A stretch of DNA of 64,000 bases from assembly GCA_024233215.1 (NCBI GenBank), contig JACKPW010000018.1:62001-126000 (forward strand), read 5' to 3'. The position numbers and the translations under genes are program-made. Origin of the DNA: Verrucomicrobiales bacterium. GTDB lineage: Bacteria; Verrucomicrobiota; Verrucomicrobiia; Limisphaerales; J093. Of this stretch, positions 33,892 through 44,100 are shown piece after piece. Each line of letters opens with the position of its first letter. Positions within the stretch are counted from its first letter, which is position 1. The notes below the pieces were generated by a model. The model was not told the DNA's origin, searched no databases, and saw only the letters and a list, made by a program, of their open reading frames with translations.

Positions 33892-35145
33892 ATGATGATT
33901 GCGGCGATACCAACCCTGGTCGGAAAGCCCGCCGTGCTGTTCGTCTTCGTGCTGACTTACCTGGGGATCGGTGTTGGACGGGTTCCCGGGCTGAAACTCG
34001 ACCGCACGGGGATTGTGATGCTGGGAGCGATAGCGATGATGGTCTTCGGTGGGGTACCGACAAACGAGATCATCGGCTTCGTGAACTGGCCCACGATTCT
34101 GTTGTTGTTTGGTTTCTTCGTGCTTTCCGCGCAACTGCGGCTGTCCGGTTTCTTCGACGTGGTGGCCGGCGCCGTGGCCCGGCGGCTTGCTCATCCGGCA
34201 CGCTTCCTCATGCTGTTGATGCTGGCGACCGCGGGCTTGTCGGCTTTCCTAAACCACGACATCGTCTGTTTTGTGTTTACGCCTGTTGTGGCGACGGCCC
34301 TGGTGAACCGACGGTTGAACCCGGTGCCATTCCTCATTGCGCTGGCCCTCGCCAGCAACCTCGGCGCCGGGCTCACCCTGGTGGGCAATCCCCAGGACAT
34401 GATGATCGCCCAGGTCGCGGGGTTGAGCTTTGGACGCTACGCATTGTGGTGCCTCTCGCCCGTCGTGTTCGCGTTGGTGGCAGCCTATGGCATCATCTGG
34501 TTTCTTTCGCGCACGCGTCTGACTTTGACCGACTCGATTGTTGCCGAATCCCCTGTGGCAACGCATCCCTTCAACCGGCCCCACACGATCAAGGGGTTGA
34601 TGATTCTCGTGGTTGTCATCGCTTTGTTGTTCACCGGGCTGCCGAAGGAACTGGTGGCGCTGACGGCGGCGGGTATTCATCTTGCCAGTCCCAAATTCCG
34701 GACCGACGATCTGCTAAGACTGGTCGACTGGCCGATCCTGGTACTGTTCATGGGGCTGTTCGTGGTGACGGGCGCGTTCCAGACGACGGGCTACGGCGAG
34801 CAGGCCGTGCATTGGCTGGCGCAGCTGGGCCTGCACCTGGAATCACCGCCGGTGCTGGCGCTGGCGACCGCGGCCCTGTCGAACGTGATCAACAACTCCG
34901 CGGCGGTGATGCTGCTGCTCAAGGTGGCGAATGTCGCTCATCCGCCTGCCGCCTACGTCCTGGCGCTCGCGAACAGCTTCGGCGGCAGCCTGCTCATTCT
35001 CGGTAGCGTCTCGAACATCATCGTTGTGCACCAAGCCCGCGAACTGGGCATCCGGATTTCTTTTGGCGACTTCGCCCGACTGGGGATTCCCGTAACGCTG
35101 GCGGCCTTGGGCGGACTGGTGGCCTGGGTGGCTTTAATGGCTTGA
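33892..35145 (+). CDS. ArsB/NhaD-type ion transporter (IT superfamily membrane protein)
   Basis: The 417-residue product is an integral membrane protein with about ten to twelve helices. It has two matching halves, each with the motif expected of the ion-transporter superfamily: FLNHDIVCFVFTPVVAT and NLGAGLTLVGNPQDMMIAQ in the first, SNVINNSAAVMLLLKVA and FGGSLLILGSVSNIIVV in the second. Relatives include arsenite exporters (ArsB), NhaD-type sodium/proton antiporters and SLC13 dicarboxylate carriers; the substrate cannot be fixed from sequence. A strong Shine-Dalgarno precedes the chosen ATG. The upstream mtfA remnant ends 11 nt away, so it may share a transcript. Confidence 0.85.
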   Translation: MMIAAIPTLVGKPAVLFVFVLTYLGIGVGRVPGLKLDRTGIVMLGAIAMMVFGGVPTNEIIGFVNWPTILLLFGFFVLSAQLRLSGFFDVVAGAVARRLAHPARFLMLLMLATAGLSAFLNHDIVCFVFTPVVATALVNRRLNPVPFLIALALASNLGAGLTLVGNPQDMMIAQVAGLSFGRYALWCLSPVVFALVAAYGIIWFLSRTRLTLTDSIVAESPVATHPFNRPHTIKGLMILVVVIALLFTGLPKELVALTAAGIHLASPKFRTDDLLRLVDWPILVLFMGLFVVTGAFQTTGYGEQAVHWLAQLGLHLESPPVLALATAALSNVINNSAAVMLLLKVANVAHPPAAYVLALANSFGGSLLILGSVSNIIVVHQARELGIRISFGDFARLGIPVTLAALGGLVAWVALMA

Positions 35146-35175
35146 ATCACCAATCCCATACCCGACCCGTGGCGG

Positions 35176-35196
35176 GCCGAGGCCTCCGGTCTCGGC
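35176..35196. terminator. Short hairpin between convergent genes
   Basis: gccgag (35176-35181) pairs with ctcggc (35191-35196) over a 9-nt loop, between the transporter stop and the end of a minus-strand gene. There is no T run; a weak bidirectional terminator is possible. Confidence 0.3.
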
Positions 35197-35238
35197 GGTA
35201 TCGCCAACCCCCCCCCGGGCAACATGAACGACGGTAAC

Positions 35239-35646
35239 TTACTTGCCTTTGACGGAAATCACTTTGACAAGGTCGGTTCCGAAGAAACTGCTCCCGTCTG
35301 TCTTGTCTCCCACCAGGGTCAATCTGACTTCCCCAAGCCGAACGCTGTCCTTGACGTCATCAATGCAGAACTTGGCCACCAACTCACCCCGATTGTCCGC
35401 GAAGGTGACTTCAACGGGAATGCCATCGAGTGTAACGGAGGCTCCCACAACATTGCTGTACGGAATCTCAGCATGGACCGTCACCCAAATCCCGGAGGAT
35501 TCTAGGTTGAGCGTGCTGGGGGAGATGACGATCGTCACTTGGTTGTCATCTTGGGCACGGGCGGCTTCCTCTACAGCGAGGACCATAGACAACGCCAATC
35601 CAAGCATGGCACTTGTGAGCAGGTAACGAATAGAGGACTTGTGCAT
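35239..35646 (-). CDS. Small exported protein of unknown function
   Basis: The 135-residue product has a signal peptide (YLLTSAMLGLALSMVLAVEE, cleavage near ARAQ) and a mature part of about 100 residues that looks all-beta: NQVTIVISPSTLNLESSGIW, VGASVTLDGIPVEVTFAD and VRLGEVRLTLVGDKTDG. That pattern suits an Ig-like or bacterial-adhesin-like sandwich, but no family was recognised. The ATG at 35646 has a good ggagag Shine-Dalgarno (35652-35657 on the plus strand) and starts the signal peptide; a longer open frame upstream is not likely to be coding. Base composition here is lower in GC than in the neighbours, which could mean recent arrival. Confidence 0.7.
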   Translation of the reverse strand: MHKSSIRYLLTSAMLGLALSMVLAVEEAARAQDDNQVTIVISPSTLNLESSGIWVTVHAEIPYSNVVGASVTLDGIPVEVTFADNRGELVAKFCIDDVKDSVRLGEVRLTLVGDKTDGSSFFGTDLVKVISVKGK

Positions 35647-36027
35647 AATTGCTCTCCGTTTCTTGGGAACGCCGGTTGGCCGTCCAACCCGCAGCAGGGA
35701 CGGGACCACGACAGCAGCTGTCATCCCAACTATTTCGCCCTGCAAGCACATGATGTTCAGACGAGAGCTCAAACGGCAACCAACAGCCTTGAACCGGAGG
35801 CAATGGCAGCAACTTGTCAGGTTAACGTCAACACCAAAACCACCGCGCAAGCTGCAAGCAATCTGCGGGCGCGCCGGCAAAACCCGCTTGCGCCGGAGCT
35901 TCACCCGCGGCAAACCGCGCTTCACCGCCCTCAACTGCCACTTCACCCCTGTGGTCGGGCGTGAAGTGCACTAATTGACGACTTTAAGCGCTCTTGCCTC
36001 CCGAACCGGACGCAAGCTGCGTGTCAC
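35647..36027. other. Intergenic region with a hairpin, lower GC than neighbours
   Basis: This 381-nt gap lies between divergent genes. A hairpin pairs 35936-35946 (tgccacttcac, one bulged C) with 35961-35970 (gtgaagtgca), 58 nt before the cytochrome gene's ATG. The rest contains ctgacaagttgctgcc-like sequence on the minus strand that recalls part of an integron attC site, but no proper core-site pair was found. No gene seen. Confidence 0.4.
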
Positions 36028-38934
36028 ATGTCGTCAACCCGGAACCAACCTGAAGGCCCACCGGCCGGGGAGCCGCCTCCGCCCCCGGTGCGGCGCCGTC
36101 GTTATGTCCGTGCTGTCGGGCCGCGCCTGCGCATCCTGCTGACGGCGATCCTGGGGTTGGTGGCGGTGCTCGGGGCAAATTCCGCCTACCTGTTGAGCAT
36201 CACGGTCCTCGAGTGGGCGAGCGGGTTGTCGTACCAGAACTACTTCTATCAGTTCATGTTCCTGGCGCATCTGGCCCTGGGACTGCTCCTGCTGGTGCCG
36301 TTCATCATCTTCTGCGTGGGCCATATCCGGGCCGCGGCGCGGCGCACGAATCGACGCGCGGTGCGGGCGGGTTGGGGGGTGTTTGCGGCGAGTGGGATCC
36401 TGCTGGTGAGCGGGATTGCCCTGATGCGGATCGAGGGATTTGAACTGCGGAATCCGGAGCTGCGGTCGGGGGCCTACTGGGCACACGTGATTGCCCCGTT
36501 GCTGGTGGTCTGGCTTTACGTGCTGCACCGGCTGGCGGGACCGCGCATCAAGTGGCGTGTGGGGCTGTCGTGGGCCGGGGCGGTGGCGGCGGTGGTGGCC
36601 GGCATGGTCTGGTTGCACAGCCAGGATCCGCGGCAGTGGAACGTGGTGGGGCCGGAGGAAGGCGAGCAGTATTTCCGGCCCTCCCTGGCCCGCACGGCCT
36701 CGGGCAACTTCATTCCCGCCCGGACGCTCATGATGGATCAGTATTGCCAGGAGTGTCATGCCGACGGCTATGAAGGCTGGTTCCACAGCGCCCACCACTT
36801 CAGTTCGTTCAACAACCCGGCCTATCTGTTCAGCGTGCAGGAGACGCGGCAGGTGGCGTTGGAACGGGACGGGGACGTGAAGGCGTCCCGCTGGTGCGCG
36901 GGGTGCCACGATCCCGTGCCATTCTTCAGCGGGGCGTTTGATGACCCCCACTTCGACATCCAGAACGATCCGACGGCCATTGCCGGGGTGACCTGCACGG
37001 CCTGTCATTCCATCGTGAACGTGAACAGCACGGTGGGCAACGCCGACTACACCATCGAGGAACCGATCCACTATCCGTTCGCCTTCAGCACGAACCGTGT
37101 GCTGGCGTTCCTGAACCGGCTGCTGGTGAAGGCCAAGCCGGAGTTTCACAAGAAGACCTTTCTCAAACCCCTCCATCAGACCGCCGAGTTCTGCTCGGTT
37201 TGCCACAAGGTCAACCTCCCGCGCGACCTCAACCACTACAAGGACTGGCTGCGCGGCCAGAACAGCTACGACAGCTTCCTGCTCAGCGGGGTCTCCGGCC
37301 ACGGTGCCCGCAGCTTCTATTACCCCCGGCACGCGGAGGGAAACTGCAACGGTTGTCACATGCCACTGCAGGCCTCGGACGATTTCGGGGCGCGGATGTT
37401 CAACCCGACCAACAACGTCCTCAGCATTCACGATCACCTGTTCCCCGGCGGCAACACGGCCCTCCCGTTCTGGCGCGGCGAAACGAATGCCGTCCTGGCC
37501 CAACAGGCGATCCTGAAGGACTGCGCGCGCATTGACCTCTTCGGTCTGAAACGGGGGGGCACCATCGACGGCGAATTGATCGCGCCGTTGCGGCCGGAAC
37601 TGCCGGTACTGGAGCCCGGGGAAACCTACCTGTTGGAGGTCGTGGTCCGGACCTTGACGCTGGGTCATCTGCTGACCCAGGGGACGGTGGATTCCAACGA
37701 GCTTTGGGTGGACGTGCGCGTGGTGGGAGCGGACGGGGAGACCCTCGGACGCAGCGGGGGTCTGGGACCGCACGGCGAGGTCGATGCCTGGTCGCACTTT
37801 CTGAACGTCTACATGCTGGACAAGGACGGGAACCGCATCGACCGCCGCAATCCGCAGGACATCTTCACCCCGCTCTACAACCACCAGATTCCACCCGGTG
37901 CGGGGCAGGTGGTGCACTACACGTTTACTGTGCCGCCGGATTGTCCGGGACCGGTGCGGATCGAGGCGCGCCTGAACTACCGCAAGTTCGACACGATCTA
38001 CGTGAACCACATCAAGGATCCGGACTACCGGAAGGGCGCGGCGTTTGGCGTGACGAATGACCTGCCGATCACGCGGATCGCGGAGGACCAGTTGGTGCTG
38101 CCAGTGGCCCGGGAAATGGGGGATCCGAAATCCGACATCGGCGACAATGAATCCGAAGTGCCCGCCCCGCCATCCGGGATCGTCGAGTGGCAGCGCTGGA
38201 ACGATTACGGGATCGGGCTGTTGCTGGAGGGTAACCAGGGGAGCGAGAAGGGCGAGTTGATCCAGGCCGCGGCAGCGTTCCGGGAGGTGGAGCGGTTGGG
38301 GCGCTGGGACGGGCCCGTGAACCAGGCCCGGGTGTTTTTCAAGGAAGGACGGCTGGACGATGCGGTCCACGCCCTGCAACGCGCCGCCGCCGCAGATCCG
38401 CCGGCGCCGCGCTGGTTGGTGGCCTGGTTCACCGGCCTGGTCAACAAGCAGAACGGTTATCTGGACCAGGCCATCGCGGACTTGCGGAGCGTGGTCGAGG
38501 ATCGCAGCGAGGCGATGGTCGCCCGCGGGCTGGACTTCAGTCGGGATTACCTCGCGCTCAACGAGCTGGGGCAAACGCTCTTTGAACGGGCCAAGCAGGA
38601 GCGGGAGGATCCGGAATCCCAGCGCCGGTTCCTCGAGCGCGCCCGCGATCGTTTTCATCAGGCCCTCGCCGAGGATGGCGAAAACCTGACCGCGCATCAC
38701 AACCTCGCGCTGATTGAAACCCAGCTTGGCAACGACACCGCGGCGGAGGAGCATCGCCGCTTGCACGAGAAGTTCCGGCCCGACGACAACGCCCGGGATC
38801 GCGCGGTGAACCTTGAGCGCCGCCGAAATCCCGCCGCCGACCACGCCGCGCAATCCGTGGTGCTCTATCCGCTGCAGCGGCGGGGCGCCTTTGAACTGCC
38901 GGCCGAAGCCTCCGTCGTGGCCGCGAGACCGTGA
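36028..38934 (+). CDS. Membrane-bound five-haem cytochrome c with C-terminal TPR-like region
   Basis: The 968-residue protein starts with a Pro-rich cytoplasmic tail, then about five membrane helices within residues 33-196 (LRILLTAILGLVAVLGANSA, FLAHLALGLLLLVPFIIFCV, VFAASGILLVSGIAL, VIAPLLVVWLYVL, GAVAAVVAGMVWL). Five c-type haem motifs follow: CQECH 240, CAGCH 290, CTACH 323, CSVCH 389 and CNGCH 440, an arrangement like cytochrome c-554 family proteins. After a beta-rich region (about 500-680), residues 720-930 form TPR-like helix pairs (AAAFREVERLGRWDGPVNQA, YLDQAIADLRSVVED). It probably passes electrons at the outer face of the cytoplasmic membrane. The stop overlaps the next gene's GTG start, so the two proteins are likely made together. 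Redox partner unknown. Confidence 0.87.
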   Translation: MSSTRNQPEGPPAGEPPPPPVRRRRYVRAVGPRLRILLTAILGLVAVLGANSAYLLSITVLEWASGLSYQNYFYQFMFLAHLALGLLLLVPFIIFCVGHIRAAARRTNRRAVRAGWGVFAASGILLVSGIALMRIEGFELRNPELRSGAYWAHVIAPLLVVWLYVLHRLAGPRIKWRVGLSWAGAVAAVVAGMVWLHSQDPRQWNVVGPEEGEQYFRPSLARTASGNFIPARTLMMDQYCQECHADGYEGWFHSAHHFSSFNNPAYLFSVQETRQVALERDGDVKASRWCAGCHDPVPFFSGAFDDPHFDIQNDPTAIAGVTCTACHSIVNVNSTVGNADYTIEEPIHYPFAFSTNRVLAFLNRLLVKAKPEFHKKTFLKPLHQTAEFCSVCHKVNLPRDLNHYKDWLRGQNSYDSFLLSGVSGHGARSFYYPRHAEGNCNGCHMPLQASDDFGARMFNPTNNVLSIHDHLFPGGNTALPFWRGETNAVLAQQAILKDCARIDLFGLKRGGTIDGELIAPLRPELPVLEPGETYLLEVVVRTLTLGHLLTQGTVDSNELWVDVRVVGADGETLGRSGGLGPHGEVDAWSHFLNVYMLDKDGNRIDRRNPQDIFTPLYNHQIPPGAGQVVHYTFTVPPDCPGPVRIEARLNYRKFDTIYVNHIKDPDYRKGAAFGVTNDLPITRIAEDQLVLPVAREMGDPKSDIGDNESEVPAPPSGIVEWQRWNDYGIGLLLEGNQGSEKGELIQAAAAFREVERLGRWDGPVNQARVFFKEGRLDDAVHALQRAAAADPPAPRWLVAWFTGLVNKQNGYLDQAIADLRSVVEDRSEAMVARGLDFSRDYLALNELGQTLFERAKQEREDPESQRRFLERARDRFHQALAEDGENLTAHHNLALIETQLGNDTAAEEHRRLHEKFRPDDNARDRAVNLERRRNPAADHAAQSVVLYPLQRRGAFELPAEASVVAARP

Positions 38935-40889
38935 AGCCCAATCCACGAAAACCCCGGCCCGGGGATCAGGAACCCATGAGCAGGAAAGACGAAACCCCAT
39001 CGCCCCGCCGGCCTTCCCCGCCATCGCGGGAAGAGGACCTCCTGATTGTCGATGAAGCCGGGGACGAGGAGGTTGTCGAGCACTACGATGACGCGATCAT
39101 CGGCCGGGCATTCAAGGGGTCGCTGGTCGTGCTGGCGGTGCTGATCGCGGGAGGTGTCGGGGCGTTCCTCTACCTCAAGCGCAAGCCCGAGGTGGCTCCG
39201 CCGCCCCTGGCCGACCTGAGTGCCCCCCAGGTGCCGCCCTCCGCCGTCAGCGAAATCCCGGCGGTCCGGTTCACCGACATCACGCGTGAGGCGGGCATCA
39301 CCTTCACGCACAACAGCGGCGCGTATGGCGACAAGCTCCTGCCCGAGAGCATGGGAGGTTCGGTGGCGTTTCTGGACTTCGACGCGGACGGCGACCAGGA
39401 CCTTTTCTTCGTGAACTCGTGCAACTGGTCCTGGCGGGAACCGGCGGAGCCGCCGAGCACCCAGGCACTTTATGAGAACGATGGCTCCGGCCATTTCCGC
39501 GATGTGACCGCGGGCTCGGGTCTGGACGTGGTCTTCTACGGGCAAGGCTGTGCGGTCGGGGACTACGACAATGACGGTCTCCCGGATCTCTTCATCAGCG
39601 CCGTCCACGGCAACCGCCTCTATCACAACCTCGGTCACGGCAAGTTCGTCGACGTGACCCAGGAAGCGGGGGTGGGCGGGTCCGGTCAGGATTGGAGCAC
39701 CAGTTGCGCCTTCCTGGACGTGGACAACGACGGCCGCCTGGACCTGTTCGTCTGCAACTACGTGCAATGGTCGCGCGAGATCGACATGGAGGTGGGTTAC
39801 AAGCTGGTCGGCATCGGGCGCGCCTACGGCCAGCCGCGGGACTTTCCCGGGACCTTCCCGTTTCTCTATCACAACGAGGGCAACGGCCGGTTTGTCGATG
39901 TCTCGAAATGGGCCGGAGTCCAGGTGAAGAACCCCATCACAGGTGTGCCCATGGCGAAGTCGCTCGGGGTGGCCCCGGTCGACCTGGATGCCGACGGCTG
40001 GCTCGACCTGGTCGTGGCCAACGACACCGTGCAGAACTACGTCTTCCACAACAACCACGACGGGACCTTCGCCGAGATCGGCGCCCTTTCCGGCATTGCC
40101 TTCGACAGTTACGGGCAGACCCGCGGGGCGATGGGCATTGACACCGCCCGGTTTCGCAACGACGACACGCTCGGCATCGCGATTGGGAACTTCGCCAACG
40201 AAATGACCGCGCTCTACGTCTCGCAGCGCAAGGAACTCACCTTCGCCGACGAGGCGATCATCGAGGGCGTCGGGCCGGCCAGCCGCATGCTGCTCAAGTT
40301 CGGCATCTTCTTCTTCGACTACGACCTCGACGGCCGCCTGGACGTGATGACGGCGAACGGCCATCTGGAGACGGACATCAGCAAGGTGCAGGAAAGCCAG
40401 ACCTACGCGCAACCGGCCCAACTGTTCTGGAATGCCGGCGCGCGGCGTGGCCCCCGTTTCCTGGCGGTTCCGCCGGCGAAATGTGGGGAGGATCTCTTCC
40501 AACCGATGGTGGGCCGCGGGTCGGCGTATGCGGACATCGACGGCGATGGCGACCTCGACGTGATCCTCGTTCAGACCGGCGGCCCTCCCATGCTGTTGCG
40601 CAACGACCAGGACCTCGGCCGCAACTGGATTCGGTTGCGGCTGGTCGGCAAGCATGGCAACCGGGATGGGATCGGCGCGGAGGTCGTCTTGCGCAGCCGC
40701 GGTGTGAGCCAGTCCCGGACCGTGGTCCCCACGCACGGTTACCTCTCCCAATCCGAACTGCCGCTCACGTTTGGACTGGGCAAGGGCGGCGAAGTGGACG
40801 GGGTTGAGATCCTCTGGCCGGGAGGAAAGCAGCAGAGCCTGGGTCGGCTCGAGCCGAACCAGGTCCACGTCATCACGGAGCCGGAATAG
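38931..40889 (+). CDS. Membrane-anchored VCBS/FG-GAP propeller protein with ASPIC/UnbV domain (CRTAC1-like)
   Basis: The 652-residue product has an acidic N-terminal tail and one membrane helix (GSLVVLAVLIAGGVGAFLYL, about residues 64-83). Six calcium-binding propeller motifs follow: DFDADGDQDLFFVN, DYDNDGLPDLFIS, DVDNDGRLDLFVCN, DLDADGWLDLVVAN, DYDLDGRLDVMTAN and DIDGDGDLDVILV. The C-terminal ASPIC/UnbV domain (NWIRLRLVGKHGNRDGIGAE, GVEILWPGGK) is typical of CRTAC1-like proteins. The GTG start at 38931 overlaps the cytochrome gene's stop by 4 nt. Multihaem cytochrome plus ASPIC pairs recur in Planctomycetes, Verrucomicrobia and Acidobacteria; their joint task is not known. A surface-exposed binding role is inferred. 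Confidence 0.9.
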   Translation: MKPNPRKPRPGDQEPMSRKDETPSPRRPSPPSREEDLLIVDEAGDEEVVEHYDDAIIGRAFKGSLVVLAVLIAGGVGAFLYLKRKPEVAPPPLADLSAPQVPPSAVSEIPAVRFTDITREAGITFTHNSGAYGDKLLPESMGGSVAFLDFDADGDQDLFFVNSCNWSWREPAEPPSTQALYENDGSGHFRDVTAGSGLDVVFYGQGCAVGDYDNDGLPDLFISAVHGNRLYHNLGHGKFVDVTQEAGVGGSGQDWSTSCAFLDVDNDGRLDLFVCNYVQWSREIDMEVGYKLVGIGRAYGQPRDFPGTFPFLYHNEGNGRFVDVSKWAGVQVKNPITGVPMAKSLGVAPVDLDADGWLDLVVANDTVQNYVFHNNHDGTFAEIGALSGIAFDSYGQTRGAMGIDTARFRNDDTLGIAIGNFANEMTALYVSQRKELTFADEAIIEGVGPASRMLLKFGIFFFDYDLDGRLDVMTANGHLETDISKVQESQTYAQPAQLFWNAGARRGPRFLAVPPAKCGEDLFQPMVGRGSAYADIDGDGDLDVILVQTGGPPMLLRNDQDLGRNWIRLRLVGKHGNRDGIGAEVVLRSRGVSQSRTVVPTHGYLSQSELPLTFGLGKGGEVDGVEILWPGGKQQSLGRLEPNQVHVITEPE

Positions 40890-41156
40890 CCGCGCGTCAG
40901 GTCGGAGCCCAGTCACCGCGGCGGCTACGGCGGGGGGTTCGACCGGCCCCGGAGTTCAGGCTTTGCTGACGGGGACATTGAGTTAGACTGGCCCCCAGCC
41001 CAGCATATGAGGAACGACGGACGCCATCAGACCGGTCAGTCAGCCGTCATCCTGACGCACCTCTCCGGTCCCTTCCGGGGGCCGGTTTGGGGGGGCATTT
41101 CCCCGGGACCTTCCGTTGGCACGCCACCCTCCTTGAGGTGATAAGACTCCCGTTGT

Positions 41157-44100
41157 ATGTCGAACCCTGCTCCTTCCCCGCACCGGACCTCGCCGCCGTT
41201 TCGTCTGCCCGGCCGGCAGTCGGCCGCCAGGATCGCGCTCGCTTACGCCATTCTGGGAGCGATCTGGATTCTGGGATCCGGGTGGTTGCTGCAGGCGCTG
41301 GTTCAGGATGACGGCCTGGTGCATCGGATCGAGATATACAAGGGTTGGCTGTACGTCGGGGTCACGGGCCTGCTGCTCTGGCTCGTGCTGGACCGATACT
41401 TCCGCGTGCTCCGGCACTCGGGGGAGCTGCTTCAGGAGAGCGAGGAACGCTGCAGACAGGCGCTCCAGGGAACCGCGCAAGGGGTCTGGGACTGGGACCT
41501 CCGGACCAATCAGGTATTCTACAGTCCGGAGTCACGCGCCCTGCTCGGGCATGAACCGCTGGAGACTCAGGGGGCACAGACCGAGTGGGAATCCCGGATT
41601 CACCCCGACGACCTGCCCCTCGCCCGCCAGGCGCTCCGGGACTGTTTCGAAGGCCGCTCGGAGGTTTACCAGAGTGAACACCGGCTGCGCTGCAAGGACG
41701 GGAGTTACCGCTGGATTCTGGACCAAGGGAGGGTCACCGCCCGCGCACCGGAAGGAAAGCCGTTGCGGATGGTGGGCACGCATGCCGACATTCATCGGCG
41801 CAAACAGGCGGAGGAGTTGGGGCGTATCGAACATGATTTGGTGCTGGCGCTGGCCGCCACCGACGGTCTCGAAACGGGCATGCGGCTTTGTTTGGATGCG
41901 GCGATCCGGGCGGCGGGCCTCGGCGCAGGGGGCGGCTATCTCGTCGACCCCGCAAGCGGGGCACTTGAGTTGCTTGTGCACCAGGGTGTTTCCGCTGATT
42001 TTTTGGCCGCCGTGGCCCGCCTCGATCCGGAATCGCCGCCGTTTCGCCTGATCGCCGCAGGCCGGCCTGTCTATACTTGGTTTGAGGATCTGCCCGGGAG
42101 CGAGACCCGTCCCGAAACCCGCGAGGGACTGCAGTCGACCGCCGTCCTTCCCATTTCCAACCAGGGGCAGCTTCTGGGATGTCTGACCGTTGCGTCGCGA
42201 ACCCGGGAGGCGATTCCACCGATTGTCCGGGAGTCGCTTGAGACCATCGCCGCCAGTGCGGGCGAGGCGATCGCACGACTGCAGGGGCGGGAGGCGTTGC
42301 GCCGGAGCGAGGAGCGATATCGGGGCATCTTCGACGAGTCGGTGGTGGCGATCTACGTGTTCGACGAACAGAAGCGCTTCGTGGACTCGAACCAGGCGGG
42401 TCTCGATCTGCTGGGCTATTCGCGGGAAGAGCTATTGCAACTGAGCATTCCTGACGTGGACGCCGATCCCTTGGTGGTGCTGCCGGCACATGAACGACTG
42501 CTCTCCGGCGGGCGGCTCATCAACTACGAGCACCGGCTCCGACGCAAGGACGGCAGCATCATCACGGTGCTCAACAACTCCCGTCCGCTGACCGATGTGC
42601 ACGGGACTCCAGTCGGGATGCAGAGCACCCTGATTGACATCACCGAGCGGAAGCGGGCGGAGGAGGTTCTCCAGGAGCGGCTGCGATTGCAGGATCAGCT
42701 GGCGCAGGTCGCCGCCACCGTGCCCGGCCTGATCTATTCCTTCCGGCTCCGCCCGGACGGTTCCCTGTCCGTCCCCTTCACGACCGGAATGATCACGGAA
42801 ATCTACGGGCTGCGACCGGAGGACGTGCGGGAGGATGCCACACGGTTGCTCGCCCACGTGCACCCCGATGACCGGGAGGCCTTCGGCCGGAGCATCGCCC
42901 TGTCCGCGCAGCATCTGGAACCGTGGAACCACATCTTCCGGGCCCGGCATCCGCAGAAAGGGGAGATCTGGGTCGAGGGGAATTCGGTGCCCCGCCGGGA
43001 GCCGGACGGAGGCATTCTCTGGCACGGTTACATGCAGGATGTGACCGCCCGGCATGAGGCTGCCGAGGCGCTGCGGCACTCGCATTCCCTGTTGGCCGCC
43101 ACGCTGGAGTCGACCGCCGACGGCATTCTGGTGGTCGATCCTGCGGGGGGCGTGACCAGCTTCAACCGGCGGTTTCTGGAACTCTGGCGGATCCCGGAAA
43201 CCGTGGCGGATTCCCGGGATGACGCGCGACTGCTGGAGTCGGTGCACGAACAACTCGAAGATCCGGACGCATTTCTTACGAGGGTCCGGGAGTTGTATGC
43301 CACGCCTGAGGCCACCTCCAGGGACGAGGTCCGGTTCCAGGACGGACGCGTGTTCGAGCGGTACTCCAGACCCCAGCGGGTCGGCGACACCATCGTCGGG
43401 CGGGTGTGGAGTTTCCGGGATGTCACCGAGCAGAAGCAGGCCGAGGAAGGACTCCGAGAGAGCGAGAACCGGTTCCGGGCGTTGATCGAGAACGCCCCCG
43501 ACGGGGTGGTGCTGTTGAGTGCGGAAGGCGTCATGCGCTATGCGAGTCCCACCGCCTGCGCGATGTTCGGGGTGGATCCCGAGGGGGTTTCTCAAGTGGA
43601 TCCCGCCGCGGGAACGCATCCGCAGGATCTGCCACAGGTGCTGGCGGCCTTGGACGATGTGCGGAAGATGCCGGACCAGGTGGTCACGCTGGAGTACCGC
43701 TTCCGCCATGCTGACGGAGGTTGGATCTGGATCGAGAGCACCTTCACCAACCTCTGCGGCGTGCCGGGAGTGGACGCAATTGTCATCAACTTCCGGAATA
43801 TCCATGACCGGAAACTCGCGGAGGAGGCGCTGGCCACCGAGGCCGCCCGGCGGCGCGTCCTGATCGAAGGTTCCCGGGACGGGATCGTGGTGCTGCACAG
43901 CGATGGGCGGGTCTTCGAGGCGAACCGGCGGTTTGCGGAAATGCTGGGTTGCACGGTGGAAGAAACGCGGTCCCTGCATGTCTGGGATTGGGATCAGGAC
44001 TGGCCGCGGGAACGTGTGCTGGAGGCCATTCGCGCACTCGGCCCGGAAGGGGCGTTCTTTGAGACCCGCCACCGGCGCAAGGACGGAACGTACTTCGATG

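Noticed and set aside
35700..35900. Possible integron attC site on the minus strand (ctgacaagttgctgcc with a gttggac further on)
   Set aside because: The two core boxes do not pair with each other, the inner boxes are not complementary, and no integrase or further cassettes are visible.
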